Source: CAZJCK01 sp964544635 (GTDB taxonomy: Bacteria; Zixibacteria; MSB-5A5; GN15; FEB-12). From it: a stretch of 34,508 nt of DNA. The notes beneath the pieces are model-generated. The model was not told the origin of the DNA. It ran no database searches and was given only the letters and a program-made list of their open reading frames with translations. Both the position numbers and the translations under genes were made by a program. The DNA is taken from contig CAZJCK010000037.1 in NCBI GenBank assembly GCA_964544635.1, forward strand, positions 1-34,508, read 5' to 3'. Every line of letters starts with the position of its first letter. Within the stretch, counting starts at the first letter, position 1. Shown here piece by piece: positions 8,131 to 17,064 of this stretch.

Positions 8131-8138
8131 TATATTTG
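8131..8138 (+). promoter_or_regulatory. Possible Bacteroidetes-type -7 box
   Basis: TATATTTG fits the TAnnTTTG -7 element known from Bacteroidetes promoters and lies 22 bases before the beta-barrel gene. A TTTTG stretch at 8101-8105 is a candidate upstream element, but the spacing is longer than usual, so support is weak. Confidence 0.3.
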
Positions 8139-8160
8139 TGACTACCAACAAGGATATTAC

Positions 8161-8775
8161 GTGCTCGAACTGATTCTGACAGGCCTTCTATCGCTCCCCC
8201 TCTATCCGCTCAACCCGGTCGAGCAGGATACCCTGCCTCCGGCCAATCTGCACCTGTCGGTCGGCGCCGCCAGCCCCACCGAACTGCTGCCGATCACGCC
8301 GCTGATGTCGGTACGTGGCGAATGGATGCTCTTTCATCCGTTTGTCCTGCGGCCGTCGGTCGACTACCGCTTCGGCCACACCCGGCAGGGAAACAAGCCG
8401 GACGGTTTCATGCACCAGGTGGTGTTTGGACTCGAGGGATTCCTCTATCGAGGCACCAGCCGGCTGACCGGCTATGCCGGTTTCGGTCTTATCTGGGCGG
8501 TCAACGACTTTGACCTTGACGCCAGCGCGGCCGACTCACTGCAGCGCAACGATAACCTGGCCGCCGTCACGCTGGACAACTCGTTCGGCTATCGGATCAG
8601 CCTGGGGGTGCGCTGGAGCGAGGTCTACTCAATCGAGGTGAACGTAACCGAGCTCGACTCCCGCATGCATTTCACCTCGCAGCAGGTCGGCGCGGTTTTC
8701 CAGACCTATTCCGAAGAGGTCGACCTGGGCGATTTCCGGGTCAACTTCGGTTACCTGTTTAATTTGCACAAATAG
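8161..8775 (+). CDS. Putative outer-membrane beta-barrel protein
   Basis: A 204-residue protein with a short hydrophobic N-terminus (LELILTGLLSLPLYPL) that may act as a signal peptide. It continues with alternating polar and hydrophobic stretches rich in Gly, Tyr and Phe, for example GYAGFGLIWAVN and SFGYRISLGVRW. It ends in VNFGYLFNLHK, typical of a final beta-strand. No family was recognised. I chose the GTG at 8161, preceded by CAAGGAT at proper spacing. The open frame runs far upstream to 7321, but that part lies antisense to the methyltransferase and is an artefact. It is convergent with tgt, with a hairpin between them. Confidence 0.68.
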   Translation: MLELILTGLLSLPLYPLNPVEQDTLPPANLHLSVGAASPTELLPITPLMSVRGEWMLFHPFVLRPSVDYRFGHTRQGNKPDGFMHQVVFGLEGFLYRGTSRLTGYAGFGLIWAVNDFDLDASAADSLQRNDNLAAVTLDNSFGYRISLGVRWSEVYSIEVNVTELDSRMHFTSQQVGAVFQTYSEEVDLGDFRVNFGYLFNLHK

Positions 8776-8796
8776 GTGTTTGTGCCGCAGACAAGA

Positions 8797-8813
8797 CCCG
8801 CCTGAAAGGCGGG
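8797..8813. terminator. Hairpin between convergent genes
   Basis: A perfect 7-base stem CCCGCCT gaa AGGCGGG lies between the ends of the beta-barrel gene (8775, plus) and tgt (8826, minus). Neither side has a strong U-tract, and the plus-strand flank GGGCTAC matches the flank of the repeat at 34345. It may be a bidirectional terminator, a degenerate repeat, or both. Confidence 0.45.
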
Positions 8814-8825
8814 CTACCTTGATGG

Positions 8826-9959
8826 TTAGTCGTCCTCACCAGTATATCGCGCCAGAAACTCTTTCCGGAACGCATCGAACCGACCCGCTTCAATCGACGT
8901 GCGTATCTCCCGCATTAAGTCCTGGTAAAAATACAACGAGTGATAGGTCGCCAGCACCATGCCGGTGATCTCGGATTGGTTGTACAGGTGTCGAATGTAT
9001 GCCCGTGAGTAGCGCTTGCATACGAAGCAATCACAGTTCGGGTCAAGCGGACGGTCGTCGCCGGCATACCGGGCGTTGCGGTAGGTGATCATACCGACCG
9101 ACGTAAACACCGCACCGGTCCGGGCGTTGCGGGTTGGCAGCACGCAATCGAACATGTCGATGCCGTACGACACGGCCATCAGGATATCCTCCGGATACCC
9201 CACCCCCATCAGGTAGCGCGGTTTGTCGGACGGTAGATACTGAATCGTGTGCGCCAGCATCGACTCCATCTCCCCCTTCGTCTCCCCCACCGACAAGCCG
9301 CCAATGGCGTAGCCGGGAAGGTCAAGATCAACCAACTGCTCAGCTGAGACTGTCCGCAACGTTTCGTACACCGACCCCTGCACAATCCCGAAGAGGCATA
9401 ACCTCTCCTTCTGCATTTTGTTGAGTTCGTCGTGGACAGCGAGACACCGTTTCGCCCAGTCGTAGGTGCGGTGTACGCCGATCGCCGCCTCGGCCTCGGT
9501 CGCGGGATACGGTACGCACTGATCGAACGCCATGATGATGTCGGCGCCGATAGCGTGCTGGATCGCCATGACGTTTTCGGGTGTGAAGCGATGCCGCGAA
9601 CCATCGAGATGCGATTGAAAGGTGACGCCGTCGTCGTCGATCAAAGAGATATCTTTCAGCGAGAACACCTGGAAGCCGCCGGAGTCGGTCAGGGTCGGTT
9701 TGTTCCAGCCGTTGAATGTCGCCAGGCCGCCGAGCTTCTTGATGATATCGTGCCCGGGCCGCAGGTACAGGTGATAGGTGTTGCCGAGGATGATCTCTGC
9801 GCCGGTCTGTTCGAGCAACTCGGCGGTAGTCCCTTTGACGGCGCCCGATGTTCCGACCGGCATGAAGGCTGGAGTTTGAAACGAACCGTGCGGTACGGTC
9901 ACCATCCCGCGGCGGGCGGCATGGTCGGTGGTGTGGAGCGTGAGTATGGGGTCGGCCAT
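8826..9959 (-). CDS. tgt: tRNA-guanine transglycosylase (queuosine pathway)
   Basis: The 377-residue enzyme exchanges guanine at the wobble position of GUN-anticodon tRNAs for the queuosine precursor preQ1. It carries the family signatures TPAFMPVGTSGAVK, LTDSGGFQVFSL with an active-site Asp, GGLSVGE, and DCVLPTRNARTG with the catalytic Asp. The zinc ligands are in CDCFVCKRYSRAYIRHL. Length is normal. It is the last gene of the operon and starts 11 bases after radA. No queA, queF or yajC is next to it. The ribosome binding site is weak, suggesting coupling to radA translation. Confidence 0.97.
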   Translation of the reverse strand: MADPILTLHTTDHAARRGMVTVPHGSFQTPAFMPVGTSGAVKGTTAELLEQTGAEIILGNTYHLYLRPGHDIIKKLGGLATFNGWNKPTLTDSGGFQVFSLKDISLIDDDGVTFQSHLDGSRHRFTPENVMAIQHAIGADIIMAFDQCVPYPATEAEAAIGVHRTYDWAKRCLAVHDELNKMQKERLCLFGIVQGSVYETLRTVSAEQLVDLDLPGYAIGGLSVGETKGEMESMLAHTIQYLPSDKPRYLMGVGYPEDILMAVSYGIDMFDCVLPTRNARTGAVFTSVGMITYRNARYAGDDRPLDPNCDCFVCKRYSRAYIRHLYNQSEITGMVLATYHSLYFYQDLMREIRTSIEAGRFDAFRKEFLARYTGEDD

Positions 9960-9970
9960 GCAGCTGCAAC

Positions 9971-11338
9971 CTACGCCAGCAACTCGTCCATTACCTGCAT
10001 GATCGACTCGGCGCCGTGCACGTTAATTCCGGATTCCGGCAGCCGCGCGGCATTAGTCTTCGGTATGATCACCATCTCGAAACCCATGCGTTTTGCCTCG
10101 GCGACACGTCGATCAGCCAGCGTCACCCCCCGCACCTCGCCCGACAGCCCGGCCTCCCCGGCCACGACCACCGATGGCGGCACCGCTTTGTCCAGAAGCG
10201 ACGATACGATCGCCACCATAATCGGCAGGTCGAGCGCCGGCTCGGCGACTTTCAGGCCACCGGCGATCGAAACGAAGACATCATGCTGTGACACCGGGTA
10301 ACCGCACCTTTTTTCGAGTATGGCGAGCAGGAGCGACAACCGTCGGTTGTCGAATCCTCCCGCCACGCGCTGCGGGTTGCCGTAATTGGCCGGCGCCACC
10401 AGCGCCTGCAGCTCGACGAGGATCGGTCGGTTGCCTTCGCAGATGGCCGACACCACCGAGCCGGTCTTGTGGCCGTCGGACCGTTCCGACAGGAACAGCG
10501 ACGACGGATTGTCGACCTCGACCAGACCGCTCGACATCATCTCGAACACGCCGATTTCCGCCACCGAACCGTAGCGGTTCTTGTTGGCGCGCAGGATGCG
10601 ATACAGTTGGGTTGGATCGCCCTCGAAGTACACCACCGTATCGACCATATGCTCGAGCACTTTCGGCCCCGCCACCATACCCTCCTTGGTGACATGTCCA
10701 ACCAGGAAAAGCGCCGTATCATGCTGCTTGCTGTGGGTTATCAGCCGGGCCGCCGACTCCCGCACCTGCGCCACCGTACCGGGCGGTGAATCGAACAGGT
10801 CGGAGGCAATAGTCTGGATCGAATCGATCACCACCACGGTCGGATGGTCGGACTCCATCAGGGCGATGATCTCTTCGAGCGACGTCGCGTTGGCCACGGC
10901 GATACCGTCGCCGGAAATCCCCAGCCGATTAGCGCGGATCTTCAGTTGCGTCAGCGACTCCTCGGCCGACACGTACAACACGGTCATCCCCTGCTTCGCA
11001 TAGGCATCGGCCGCCTGCAGGGTGAGGGTCGACTTGCCGATCCCCGGATCACCGCCCAGCAGCACGGTCATGCCCGGCAGCAACTGACCGCCCAGCACGC
11101 GATCCAGTTCATCGATGCCGCTCTTGAAACCGGCTGCGGTTTCGGTCGACAAATCCTTCAACTGCTGCGACTGCCGGGTCGTCGGGCGGACCGGCTTGCC
11201 CTTCGCGGTCGGCAGCTGCTCCTCGATCAGGCTGTTCCATTCGCTGCACTCGCGGCATTGCCCCTGCCAGCGGGCATGTTCGGCGCCGCACTCGCGACAA
11301 AAATAAGCGGTCTTGAGTTTCTTCTTCTGGGTAGTCAT
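9971..11338 (-). CDS. radA: DNA repair protein RadA (Sms)
   Basis: A RecA-like branch-migration ATPase in homologous recombination, 455 residues from the chosen start. A four-cysteine zinc finger lies at the N-terminus (FCRECG ... GQCREC, about residues 14-31), and the Walker A motif GGDPGIGKST at about 95-104. The RadA-specific KNRYG motif is in the middle and a Lon-protease-like domain at the C-terminus (VAGEAGLSGEVRG). The ATG at 11336-11338 shares its first base with the TGA of mlaF (TGATG), indicating translational coupling. A TTG one codon upstream is an alternative start but unlikely. Confidence 0.97.
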   Translation of the reverse strand: MTTQKKKLKTAYFCRECGAEHARWQGQCRECSEWNSLIEEQLPTAKGKPVRPTTRQSQQLKDLSTETAAGFKSGIDELDRVLGGQLLPGMTVLLGGDPGIGKSTLTLQAADAYAKQGMTVLYVSAEESLTQLKIRANRLGISGDGIAVANATSLEEIIALMESDHPTVVVIDSIQTIASDLFDSPPGTVAQVRESAARLITHSKQHDTALFLVGHVTKEGMVAGPKVLEHMVDTVVYFEGDPTQLYRILRANKNRYGSVAEIGVFEMMSSGLVEVDNPSSLFLSERSDGHKTGSVVSAICEGNRPILVELQALVAPANYGNPQRVAGGFDNRRLSLLLAILEKRCGYPVSQHDVFVSIAGGLKVAEPALDLPIMVAIVSSLLDKAVPPSVVVAGEAGLSGEVRGVTLADRRVAEAKRMGFEMVIIPKTNAARLPESGINVHGAESIMQVMDELLA

Positions 11339-12096
11339 CAACGCACTTTTATCGGACCGTCGGCATTGCCATGAATAAACTGCTGTACGACTTCGTTATC
11401 AGTATTGCGCATTTCTTCAGGTGAGCAATCACATTCTATCTTGCCGTTGTACAGCATGATGACGCGGTCGGCGATCTTGAAGGCCGACTTCATGTCGTGG
11501 GTGACCGCCACCGATGTTACGTGCAGCTGTTCATTGAGATTGACAATCAGGGTGTCGATGACATCCGATGTAATCGGATCCAGCCCGGTGGTCGGCTCGT
11601 CGTATAGCAGCACTTCCGGTTCGTTGGCGATGGCGCGTGCCAGGCCGACGCGCTTGCGCATCCCTCCCGACAGTTGCGCCGGGTACTTTTCGTAGGCATC
11701 GCCTAACCCGACCATATCAAGTTTTTCGCGCACTTTCTCCTCGATGGCATCGTCCGACATCCGCTCCCCTTCTTTCAATCCCAGCCCGACATTCTGGGCA
11801 ACCGTCAGGGAATCAAACAGCGCCGCCGACTGAAACAGCATGCCAACCGACCGTCGCACCTCTACCAGTTCACGCGAGCGCATATGGGTGAGATCTTTCC
11901 CCTTGAAGTGGACGGTGCCCTCATCCGGGTCGATCAGTTTGATCAGGTGCTTAAGCATAACCGACTTGCCGGAACCGGACTGGCCAATGATAACAATCGA
12001 CTCGCCGGCCGAGATCTCGAACGATACCCCGTCCAGCACCGTTTGGCCGCTGAACGACTTCCTGATATTTTCTACGCGATAAATTGATTCACTCAT
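11338..12096 (-). CDS. mlaF: ABC transporter ATPase, MlaF type
   Basis: The cytoplasmic ATPase of an MCE/Mla-type lipid transporter that moves phospholipids between inner and outer membrane. It has 252 residues, with Walker A GQSGSGKSV at about 37-45, signature LSGGMRKRVGLARAIA, and Walker B VLLYDEPTTGLDP. GGMRKRVGLARA is characteristic of the MlaF branch. It follows mlaE by 4 bases. The MCE-domain partner (MlaD) that normally comes next is not here: the next gene is radA. Confidence 0.93.
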   Translation of the reverse strand: MSESIYRVENIRKSFSGQTVLDGVSFEISAGESIVIIGQSGSGKSVMLKHLIKLIDPDEGTVHFKGKDLTHMRSRELVEVRRSVGMLFQSAALFDSLTVAQNVGLGLKEGERMSDDAIEEKVREKLDMVGLGDAYEKYPAQLSGGMRKRVGLARAIANEPEVLLYDEPTTGLDPITSDVIDTLIVNLNEQLHVTSVAVTHDMKSAFKIADRVIMLYNGKIECDCSPEEMRNTDNEVVQQFIHGNADGPIKVR

Positions 12097-12100
12097 ACGC

Positions 12101-12880
12101 TTACAACCGGAACAACAGGACTGCGAATATGAAGTTCAAAACCAGAATCATGACCATCGACACGACAACGGCGTTGGTAGTGGCCCGGCCGACTCCCTGT
12201 GCTCCACCCATGGTGTTGAAGCCTTCGTAGCAACCGACGATACCAATAGTCGTACCGAACACCAGCGCCTTGATCAGGCCATTAATAAAGTCGATCAGCT
12301 TAAAAGAGTCGCGGAAACCATTAAGGAATGTTTCCGTTGAAACCTCCACGCCGATAACTGATATCAGGAGCCCGCCCATGATAGCAATGAAATTGGCCAA
12401 AACGACCAGAAACGGCACCATGAACATGCAGGCCAGTACCCGCGGCATCACGAGGTATCGAATCGGACTGATGCCCATCGACTGGAGGGCGTCGATCTGC
12501 TCGGTCACCTTCATCGTCCCCAGCTCGGCAGTCACGCCGGCCCCGACGCGTCCGGCAAACACAACCGCCGACAATACCGGCGCCAGTTCGATTACTATCG
12601 CCTTGCCGACAGCCTGCCCCAGGAAGCTTAGTGGCGCGCCGATGAACTGAAACTGATAGGCCGCCTGCCAGGCTGCGACGGCGCCGACGAAGACCGAAAT
12701 CACACCGATCAGCGGCACCGACTTCACGCCCAGCACATACAACTGTTCCACGATCAAACCGAAGGAGCTCGGTGCATCTTTGAGCGAAACGATGAAGCGT
12801 CCGAACATGACGCTGATACCACCGACACGTCCAAAGAGGCCGATTCCCCAGCGTCCCAGTTCTGTAAGCGTGTTCACCAT
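12101..12880 (-). CDS. mlaE: MlaE-type lipid ABC transporter permease
   Basis: The inner-membrane permease partner of MlaF, 259 residues with several hydrophobic segments. The family signature is present: ELAPVLSAVVFAGRVGAG followed by AELGTMKVTEQIDALQSMGI around the middle. The C-terminal part is strongly hydrophobic (VVVSMVMILVLNFIFAVLLF). It lies 5 bases after dnaB and 4 bases before mlaF, so it is clearly cotranscribed. The substrate-binding MlaD and periplasmic MlaC are not in the window. Confidence 0.94.
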   Translation of the reverse strand: MVNTLTELGRWGIGLFGRVGGISVMFGRFIVSLKDAPSSFGLIVEQLYVLGVKSVPLIGVISVFVGAVAAWQAAYQFQFIGAPLSFLGQAVGKAIVIELAPVLSAVVFAGRVGAGVTAELGTMKVTEQIDALQSMGISPIRYLVMPRVLACMFMVPFLVVLANFIAIMGGLLISVIGVEVSTETFLNGFRDSFKLIDFINGLIKALVFGTTIGIVGCYEGFNTMGGAQGVGRATTNAVVVSMVMILVLNFIFAVLLFRL

Positions 12881-12885
12881 GGCTA

Positions 12886-14334
12886 TTAGAAAGGATCCGG
12901 TTCGCCACCCACCGGCGATGCTCCGGGCGGCAGTTCATGATGGAAGCGCTCGAGATTCTCAAAGCGCACGAGGTGACTGACAAAAGCCAGTTCGATTGTT
13001 CCGGTCGGACCGTTACGCTGCTTGGCGATGATCAGGTTGGCCTTGCCGAGTACCGTATCCTCGGGCGCCTTCTGCTGTTCTTCGCGCCGTTCGTCCGCCG
13101 AGAGGTAGTACTCCGGGCGATGAACGAACAGAACGACATCGGCATCCTGCTCGATAGCGCCCGACTCACGCAGATCCGACAGCTGCGGAATGCGCTCGCC
13201 GCCGCGCTGTTCGACCTGCCGCGACAACTGCGAGATGGCAATGACCGGCACCTCGATCTCTTTGGCCAGCGCCTTAATACCGCGCGAGATCGATGATATT
13301 TCCTGCTGTCGGTTTTCCTGTCGACCGGTCGCGTGCATCAACTGTATGTAATCGACAATAATGAGACCGATATCATGAGTCCGCTTCAACCGCCGTGCCT
13401 TGGCACGCATCTCGAGTACCGACAGTGTCGGTGAATCGTCGATATATATCGGAGACGGTGACAACACGTTACCGGCATGGGTCAGGTATTGCCACTCCGA
13501 ATCCTTCAGTTTGCCCGACTTGACTTTCTGCTGATCCAGTCCGGCCCGGCCGCACAACATGCGAAATACCAGTTGATCCCGCGACATCTCGATGGAGAAG
13601 ATTCCCACGCCGACCTTCTTTTCAATGGCGACACTTTCAGCAATATTGAGCGCAAAGGCTGTCTTGCCCATCGACGGCCGCCCGGCAATGACGACCAGGT
13701 CACCCTTGTGCATGCCGAGGGTGCGTTCGTCGAGGCCGGTGAAACCGGTCTTGAGACCGATCAGCCCGCCCTCGGATAGCTGCATGGCATCGATGTTCTC
13801 AAGGGTATCACGAATCAGTCCCTTGATCGGCACAAAGCCCTGTCGCGTGCGCATCGCGGAAATATCGAAAATTGCCGACTCGACTTTATCCAGCAACGAC
13901 TCGACCGGCTGGTCCAGTGAGTAGCAGTTTTTGACGGTCTCGTTCGAGGCCGTAATCAAGTACCGCAGCACCGCCTTTTCCTGCACGATCTTGGCGTGGC
14001 TGGCGACGTTGGCGGTCGATACGACCGACTCCGCCAGTTCGACCAGGTAGACCCGTCCGCCGATCTTGTCGAGCTGCTTCTTCTTGAGCAGTTCTTCGGC
14101 GACAGTGGTGATATCCGACGGTTCGGAACGACTGTACAGGTCAAGCGCCGCCTGGAAGACGACGCGGTGCTTCTCGGCGTAGAAGTTCGACGGTGTATCG
14201 AACACTTCCAGCACCAGGCTGAGCGCCTCGGCATCCTTGAGTATGGCGCCCAGCACCGCCCGCTCGGCGTCGAGCGACTGCGGCGGCTGCAGATGCGAAA
14301 CTGACGGTTGTTTTTCCTGTGGTCGAAAGGCCAT
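12886..14334 (-). CDS. dnaB: Replicative DNA helicase
   Basis: The hexameric helicase that unwinds DNA at the replication fork, 482 residues. The N-terminal domain opens with PPQSLDAERAVLGAIL, the usual DnaB start. The RecA-like C-terminal domain has Walker A GRPSMGKT at about 218-225 and Walker B-type IIVDYIQLM. It also has SDLRESGAIEQDADVVLFVH and AKQRNGPTGTIELAF near the C-terminus. No intein interrupts it, although DnaB is a frequent intein host. It begins 13 bases after the uracil-DNA glycosylase gene and is not beside rplI, its common neighbour. Confidence 0.98.
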   Translation of the reverse strand: MAFRPQEKQPSVSHLQPPQSLDAERAVLGAILKDAEALSLVLEVFDTPSNFYAEKHRVVFQAALDLYSRSEPSDITTVAEELLKKKQLDKIGGRVYLVELAESVVSTANVASHAKIVQEKAVLRYLITASNETVKNCYSLDQPVESLLDKVESAIFDISAMRTRQGFVPIKGLIRDTLENIDAMQLSEGGLIGLKTGFTGLDERTLGMHKGDLVVIAGRPSMGKTAFALNIAESVAIEKKVGVGIFSIEMSRDQLVFRMLCGRAGLDQQKVKSGKLKDSEWQYLTHAGNVLSPSPIYIDDSPTLSVLEMRAKARRLKRTHDIGLIIVDYIQLMHATGRQENRQQEISSISRGIKALAKEIEVPVIAISQLSRQVEQRGGERIPQLSDLRESGAIEQDADVVLFVHRPEYYLSADERREEQQKAPEDTVLGKANLIIAKQRNGPTGTIELAFVSHLVRFENLERFHHELPPGASPVGGEPDPF

Positions 14335-14347
14335 TGCTGCCTGGTTG

Positions 14348-15064
14348 CTACTTAATTGTTTCGAGTCGTGCCATGATCATCTGCATGTCGTCCCAGGTCG
14401 GCCGCTTGAAGCTCGGCGAGCGCAGGAGCGCCGCCGGGTGATAGGTCACCAGCAGCGGGATACCTTCATACTCATGCCACCGGCCGCGCAGTTTACCCAG
14501 CGGCGTGGTGGTATCCAGCAGGTTCTGGGCTGCAATGCGACCGAGCGCACAAATAATCTTCGGCCGGATCAAACGGATCTGTTCGTGCAGGTACGGCGTG
14601 CATGCCGCCATCTCTTCCGGCAGCGGGTCACGGTTGTTGGGGGGACGGCACTTCACGATATTGGCGATGTACACCTGGTCGCGGCTCAGCTGCATCGCTG
14701 CCAGGATCTTGTCAAGCAACTGGCCGGCGCGTCCGACAAACGGTTCTCCCTTGCGGTCTTCTTCGGCGCCCGGTCCCTCGCCGACCAGCATGAGTTGCGC
14801 TCGTGGATGCCCCACACCGTAGACAAATTTGTTGCGCGAATGCCCCAGCGGACACTTGAGGCAGGTGCAGATATCCCGGTAGTGTTCTTCGAGCGTTTTG
14901 TAGTTCGCGCCGCCAGGGCGGTTGTCCGGGATCGGCCGGCGGGTCGCAGCGGCGATAATCTCGTCAGCCGGGCGCGACAGCACCATTTCGTCATATCCCA
15001 GATCCATCTGCGCGGTCATGGCACGACGCAGCATAGCCCGTATGTTCTCAATAGATTCCGACAT
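14348..15064 (-). CDS. Family 4 uracil-DNA glycosylase (Fe-S type)
   Basis: The enzyme removes uracil from DNA at the start of base excision repair. It has 238 residues with an N-terminal extension of about 60 before the catalytic domain. Motif A is GEGPGAEEDRKGEPFVGRAG (about 95-114) and motif B is HPAALLRSP (about 209-217). Likely 4Fe-4S ligands are Cys68 and Cys71 (CLKCPL), Cys139 (KCRPPNNRDP) and Cys155. The ATG has AGGA upstream. The neighbours coaBC and dnaB are in the same operon. Confidence 0.93.
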   Translation of the reverse strand: MSESIENIRAMLRRAMTAQMDLGYDEMVLSRPADEIIAAATRRPIPDNRPGGANYKTLEEHYRDICTCLKCPLGHSRNKFVYGVGHPRAQLMLVGEGPGAEEDRKGEPFVGRAGQLLDKILAAMQLSRDQVYIANIVKCRPPNNRDPLPEEMAACTPYLHEQIRLIRPKIICALGRIAAQNLLDTTTPLGKLRGRWHEYEGIPLLVTYHPAALLRSPSFKRPTWDDMQMIMARLETIK

Positions 15065-15113
15065 CCCCGTTCCTGGTTACAACGTGACGGTGTGGGTCAG
15101 TCCACAGTGGATG

Positions 15114-16316
15114 CTACATCATCGACGCAATGCGATCAAGCAATTTGACCGCAAGGGCTCTCTTTTCGTCGAGCGGCCACGTTTCGGGCTCGCCGTTCGG
15201 GCTGATGAGCGTAAGTTGATTGGTCGGATGATCAAAGCCGGTCTGTTCGCCGGGAGCATTGAGTACGATCAGATCGAGGTTCTTCTCGGTCAGCTTGCGC
15301 CGCGCATTCTCGATCCCCTGCTCGGTCTCCAGCGCAAAACCAACCAGTACCTGGCCGTTGCGCTTCTTCTGCCCCAACTCGCGCAGGATATCGACAGTCG
15401 GGATCAGGCCGATATCGCCGACCTGAGTCGACTTCTTGATTTTCTGCGAGGCGACTTGCGACGGCTTGAAATCGGCCGGTGCGGCCGCCATGATGAGGCA
15501 GTCGAGACGGTCCATCAGGCCGCTGAGTTGACTGTGCAGATCGTCGGTGGTGACGAAATCGTGGCGCTCCACTCCCCCCGGCGTGGGCAGGCCGGTCGGC
15601 CCGCTCAACAGGATGGTGTTGGCGCCGGCGCGCACGGCTGCCTCGGCAAGCGCGTACCCCATGCGACCGGACGAATGATTCGAAATGTAGCGGACCGGGT
15701 CGATCGCCTCGCGAGTCGGCCCGGCGGTCACCACGACCGTCTTGCCGCTCAGATCACTGGTTGTGGATAACTCCTCGAAGTACGTCTTGATCGCCTCAAA
15801 CAGCTGGTCCGGCTCGGCCATCCGTCCGACGCCGTAATGATCACACGCCATGTTACCCTCAGTCGGGTCGACAAAGCGGTATCCAAGCTGCATCAGGGTC
15901 TGCACATTTCGCCGTGTGATCGGATTCGACCACATGCCCGGGTTCATTGCCGGGGCGATCATTACCGGACGCGGGGTGGCACAGATGATCGTGGTCAACA
16001 AGTCATCGCAAATGCCCGACGCTACCTTCCCGATGAAGTTGGCCGTGGTCGGACCAACAAAAACGAGGTCCGGCCACTCCCCCAGATCGATATGGCGGGT
16101 AGAAACATAGCGCTCGTCAGGAAACATCCGGAATGGCACCGGCTTGTCGGTGATCGACTCAAGCGTGAGCGGTGTGATGAATTTAGTGGCGGCCTCGGTC
16201 ATGACCACCTGCACCTCGACATCGGCCTTGCGCAACGAGCGCACGAGGTACGGTATTTTATAGCAGGCGATCCCGCCGGTCATGCCAACCAGCACCTTTT
16301 TGCCTGACAGTTGCAT
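15114..16316 (-). CDS. coaBC: Bifunctional phosphopantothenoylcysteine synthetase/decarboxylase
   Basis: This fusion enzyme catalyses two successive steps of coenzyme A synthesis. The N-terminal flavin-dependent decarboxylase (CoaC) shows GMTGGIACYKIPYLVRSL, the catalytic His in RHIDLGEWPDL, and PAMNPGMW. The loop Cys is in MACDHYGVGRMAEP, where a Gly usually following the Cys is replaced by Asp. The C-terminal synthetase (CoaB) shows AGPTREAIDPVRYISN, SSGRMG, and the QKIKKS lysines. At 400 residues the length is normal. The ATG is 5 bases after the smg stop, without a clear ribosome binding site, so coupling to smg is likely. Confidence 0.96.
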   Translation of the reverse strand: MQLSGKKVLVGMTGGIACYKIPYLVRSLRKADVEVQVVMTEAATKFITPLTLESITDKPVPFRMFPDERYVSTRHIDLGEWPDLVFVGPTTANFIGKVASGICDDLLTTIICATPRPVMIAPAMNPGMWSNPITRRNVQTLMQLGYRFVDPTEGNMACDHYGVGRMAEPDQLFEAIKTYFEELSTTSDLSGKTVVVTAGPTREAIDPVRYISNHSSGRMGYALAEAAVRAGANTILLSGPTGLPTPGGVERHDFVTTDDLHSQLSGLMDRLDCLIMAAAPADFKPSQVASQKIKKSTQVGDIGLIPTVDILRELGQKKRNGQVLVGFALETEQGIENARRKLTEKNLDLIVLNAPGEQTGFDHPTNQLTLISPNGEPETWPLDEKRALAVKLLDRIASMM

Positions 16317-16321
16317 ACGGA

Positions 16322-16798
16322 TCAGTTTATCAGATAGGAATGTTCGTCGGGCGGATCAAAAACACCGATCTGATCAAAATCTTCCAGATCCTTGAACAAA
16401 ACGGTTGAGGCGATCATTTTAACCTGCTCCAGCGTAACCGGTTTTGACCCGAACACCGTCACCCGGTCGATCACCTCTTCAAACTGCTCAGCGTCGACCA
16501 GACGCAGATTTATCAGTTTCAGAAGAAGCCCCTGACCCTCAACGGTAAGCATAGCCTGCTCCATGCCGGTCAGCACGCGGGTTGATTGCTGCTCTTCGGG
16601 GAACTTGGAGAAGTACTGTTCCGGGGCGGCCTCGAACCGATCGACCAGCCAGGAGTAGGCCGAGGTGATCTCGGTGTCGGAATAGCCCATCGAACGGAGC
16701 GATTTGGAAATGTCTTCTGTTTCGAAATGACTGCCACCGCGTTCACGGAGGTAATCCATCAAGAAAACGACTATTTCCAGTATTCGGTTGCTCATCAT
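16322..16798 (-). CDS. smg: Smg/DUF494 family protein
   Basis: A 158-residue protein resembling the Smg (DUF494) family of unknown function. It begins NRILEIVVFLMDYLRERGG and includes LRSMGYSDTEITSAYSWLVDRF, like the helical N-terminal domain of the family. The middle has QGLLLKLINLRLVDAEQFEEVIDRV and the C-terminal part VKMIASTVLF. Two ATGs in tandem (16796-16798 and 16793-16795) follow a GGGAG site. In many bacteria smg sits near def, fmt or topA; here it leads an operon with coaBC, udg and dnaB. It is the first gene, so any promoter lies in 16799-16990. Confidence 0.82.
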   Translation of the reverse strand: MMSNRILEIVVFLMDYLRERGGSHFETEDISKSLRSMGYSDTEITSAYSWLVDRFEAAPEQYFSKFPEEQQSTRVLTGMEQAMLTVEGQGLLLKLINLRLVDAEQFEEVIDRVTVFGSKPVTLEQVKMIASTVLFKDLEDFDQIGVFDPPDEHSYLIN

Positions 16799-16990
16799 CG
16801 CGTCGACGTCTCCCGGTTTTGTGGCCAGCTTACGCGCAAGGTAACGGTTATTCTGTACGCTTGCAACAAGTTTTGGGTCTCATTCTTATTATCGAACAGG
16901 GCGACCGGTGGCTAAAGCAACAGCCCTGACCAATCTTCGATCATTTTCTACCAAAACCCTTGAATATAACAACTTAGCTTGTCGCTGATT

Positions 16991-17036
16991 ATAATGCGAC
17001 GAGGCGTCGACCGCTCGGTCGCCGCCCCGTCATTAT
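16991..17036 (-). terminator. Long imperfect hairpin after the lipoprotein gene
   Basis: Arms of about 22 bases pair with a small bulge and two mismatches: the outer part is ATAATG / CATTAT and the inner tip is CGACCG / CGGTCG. It begins about 28 bases past the stop of the lipoprotein gene and has no proper U-tract on the minus strand. Terminator or mRNA 3'-end stabiliser are both possible. The rest of 16799-17064 holds the smg leader, with a weak GATAAT at 16888-16893, and nothing else recognisable. Confidence 0.45.
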
Positions 17037-17064
17037 CTGCTATCTGCGCAGTCCGAAATGAACG

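Noticed and set aside
7321..8160. N-terminal extension of the beta-barrel gene reaching 7321
   Set aside because: It would be antisense to the methyltransferase; the GTG at 8161 has a ribosome binding site and a suitable hydrophobic N-terminus.
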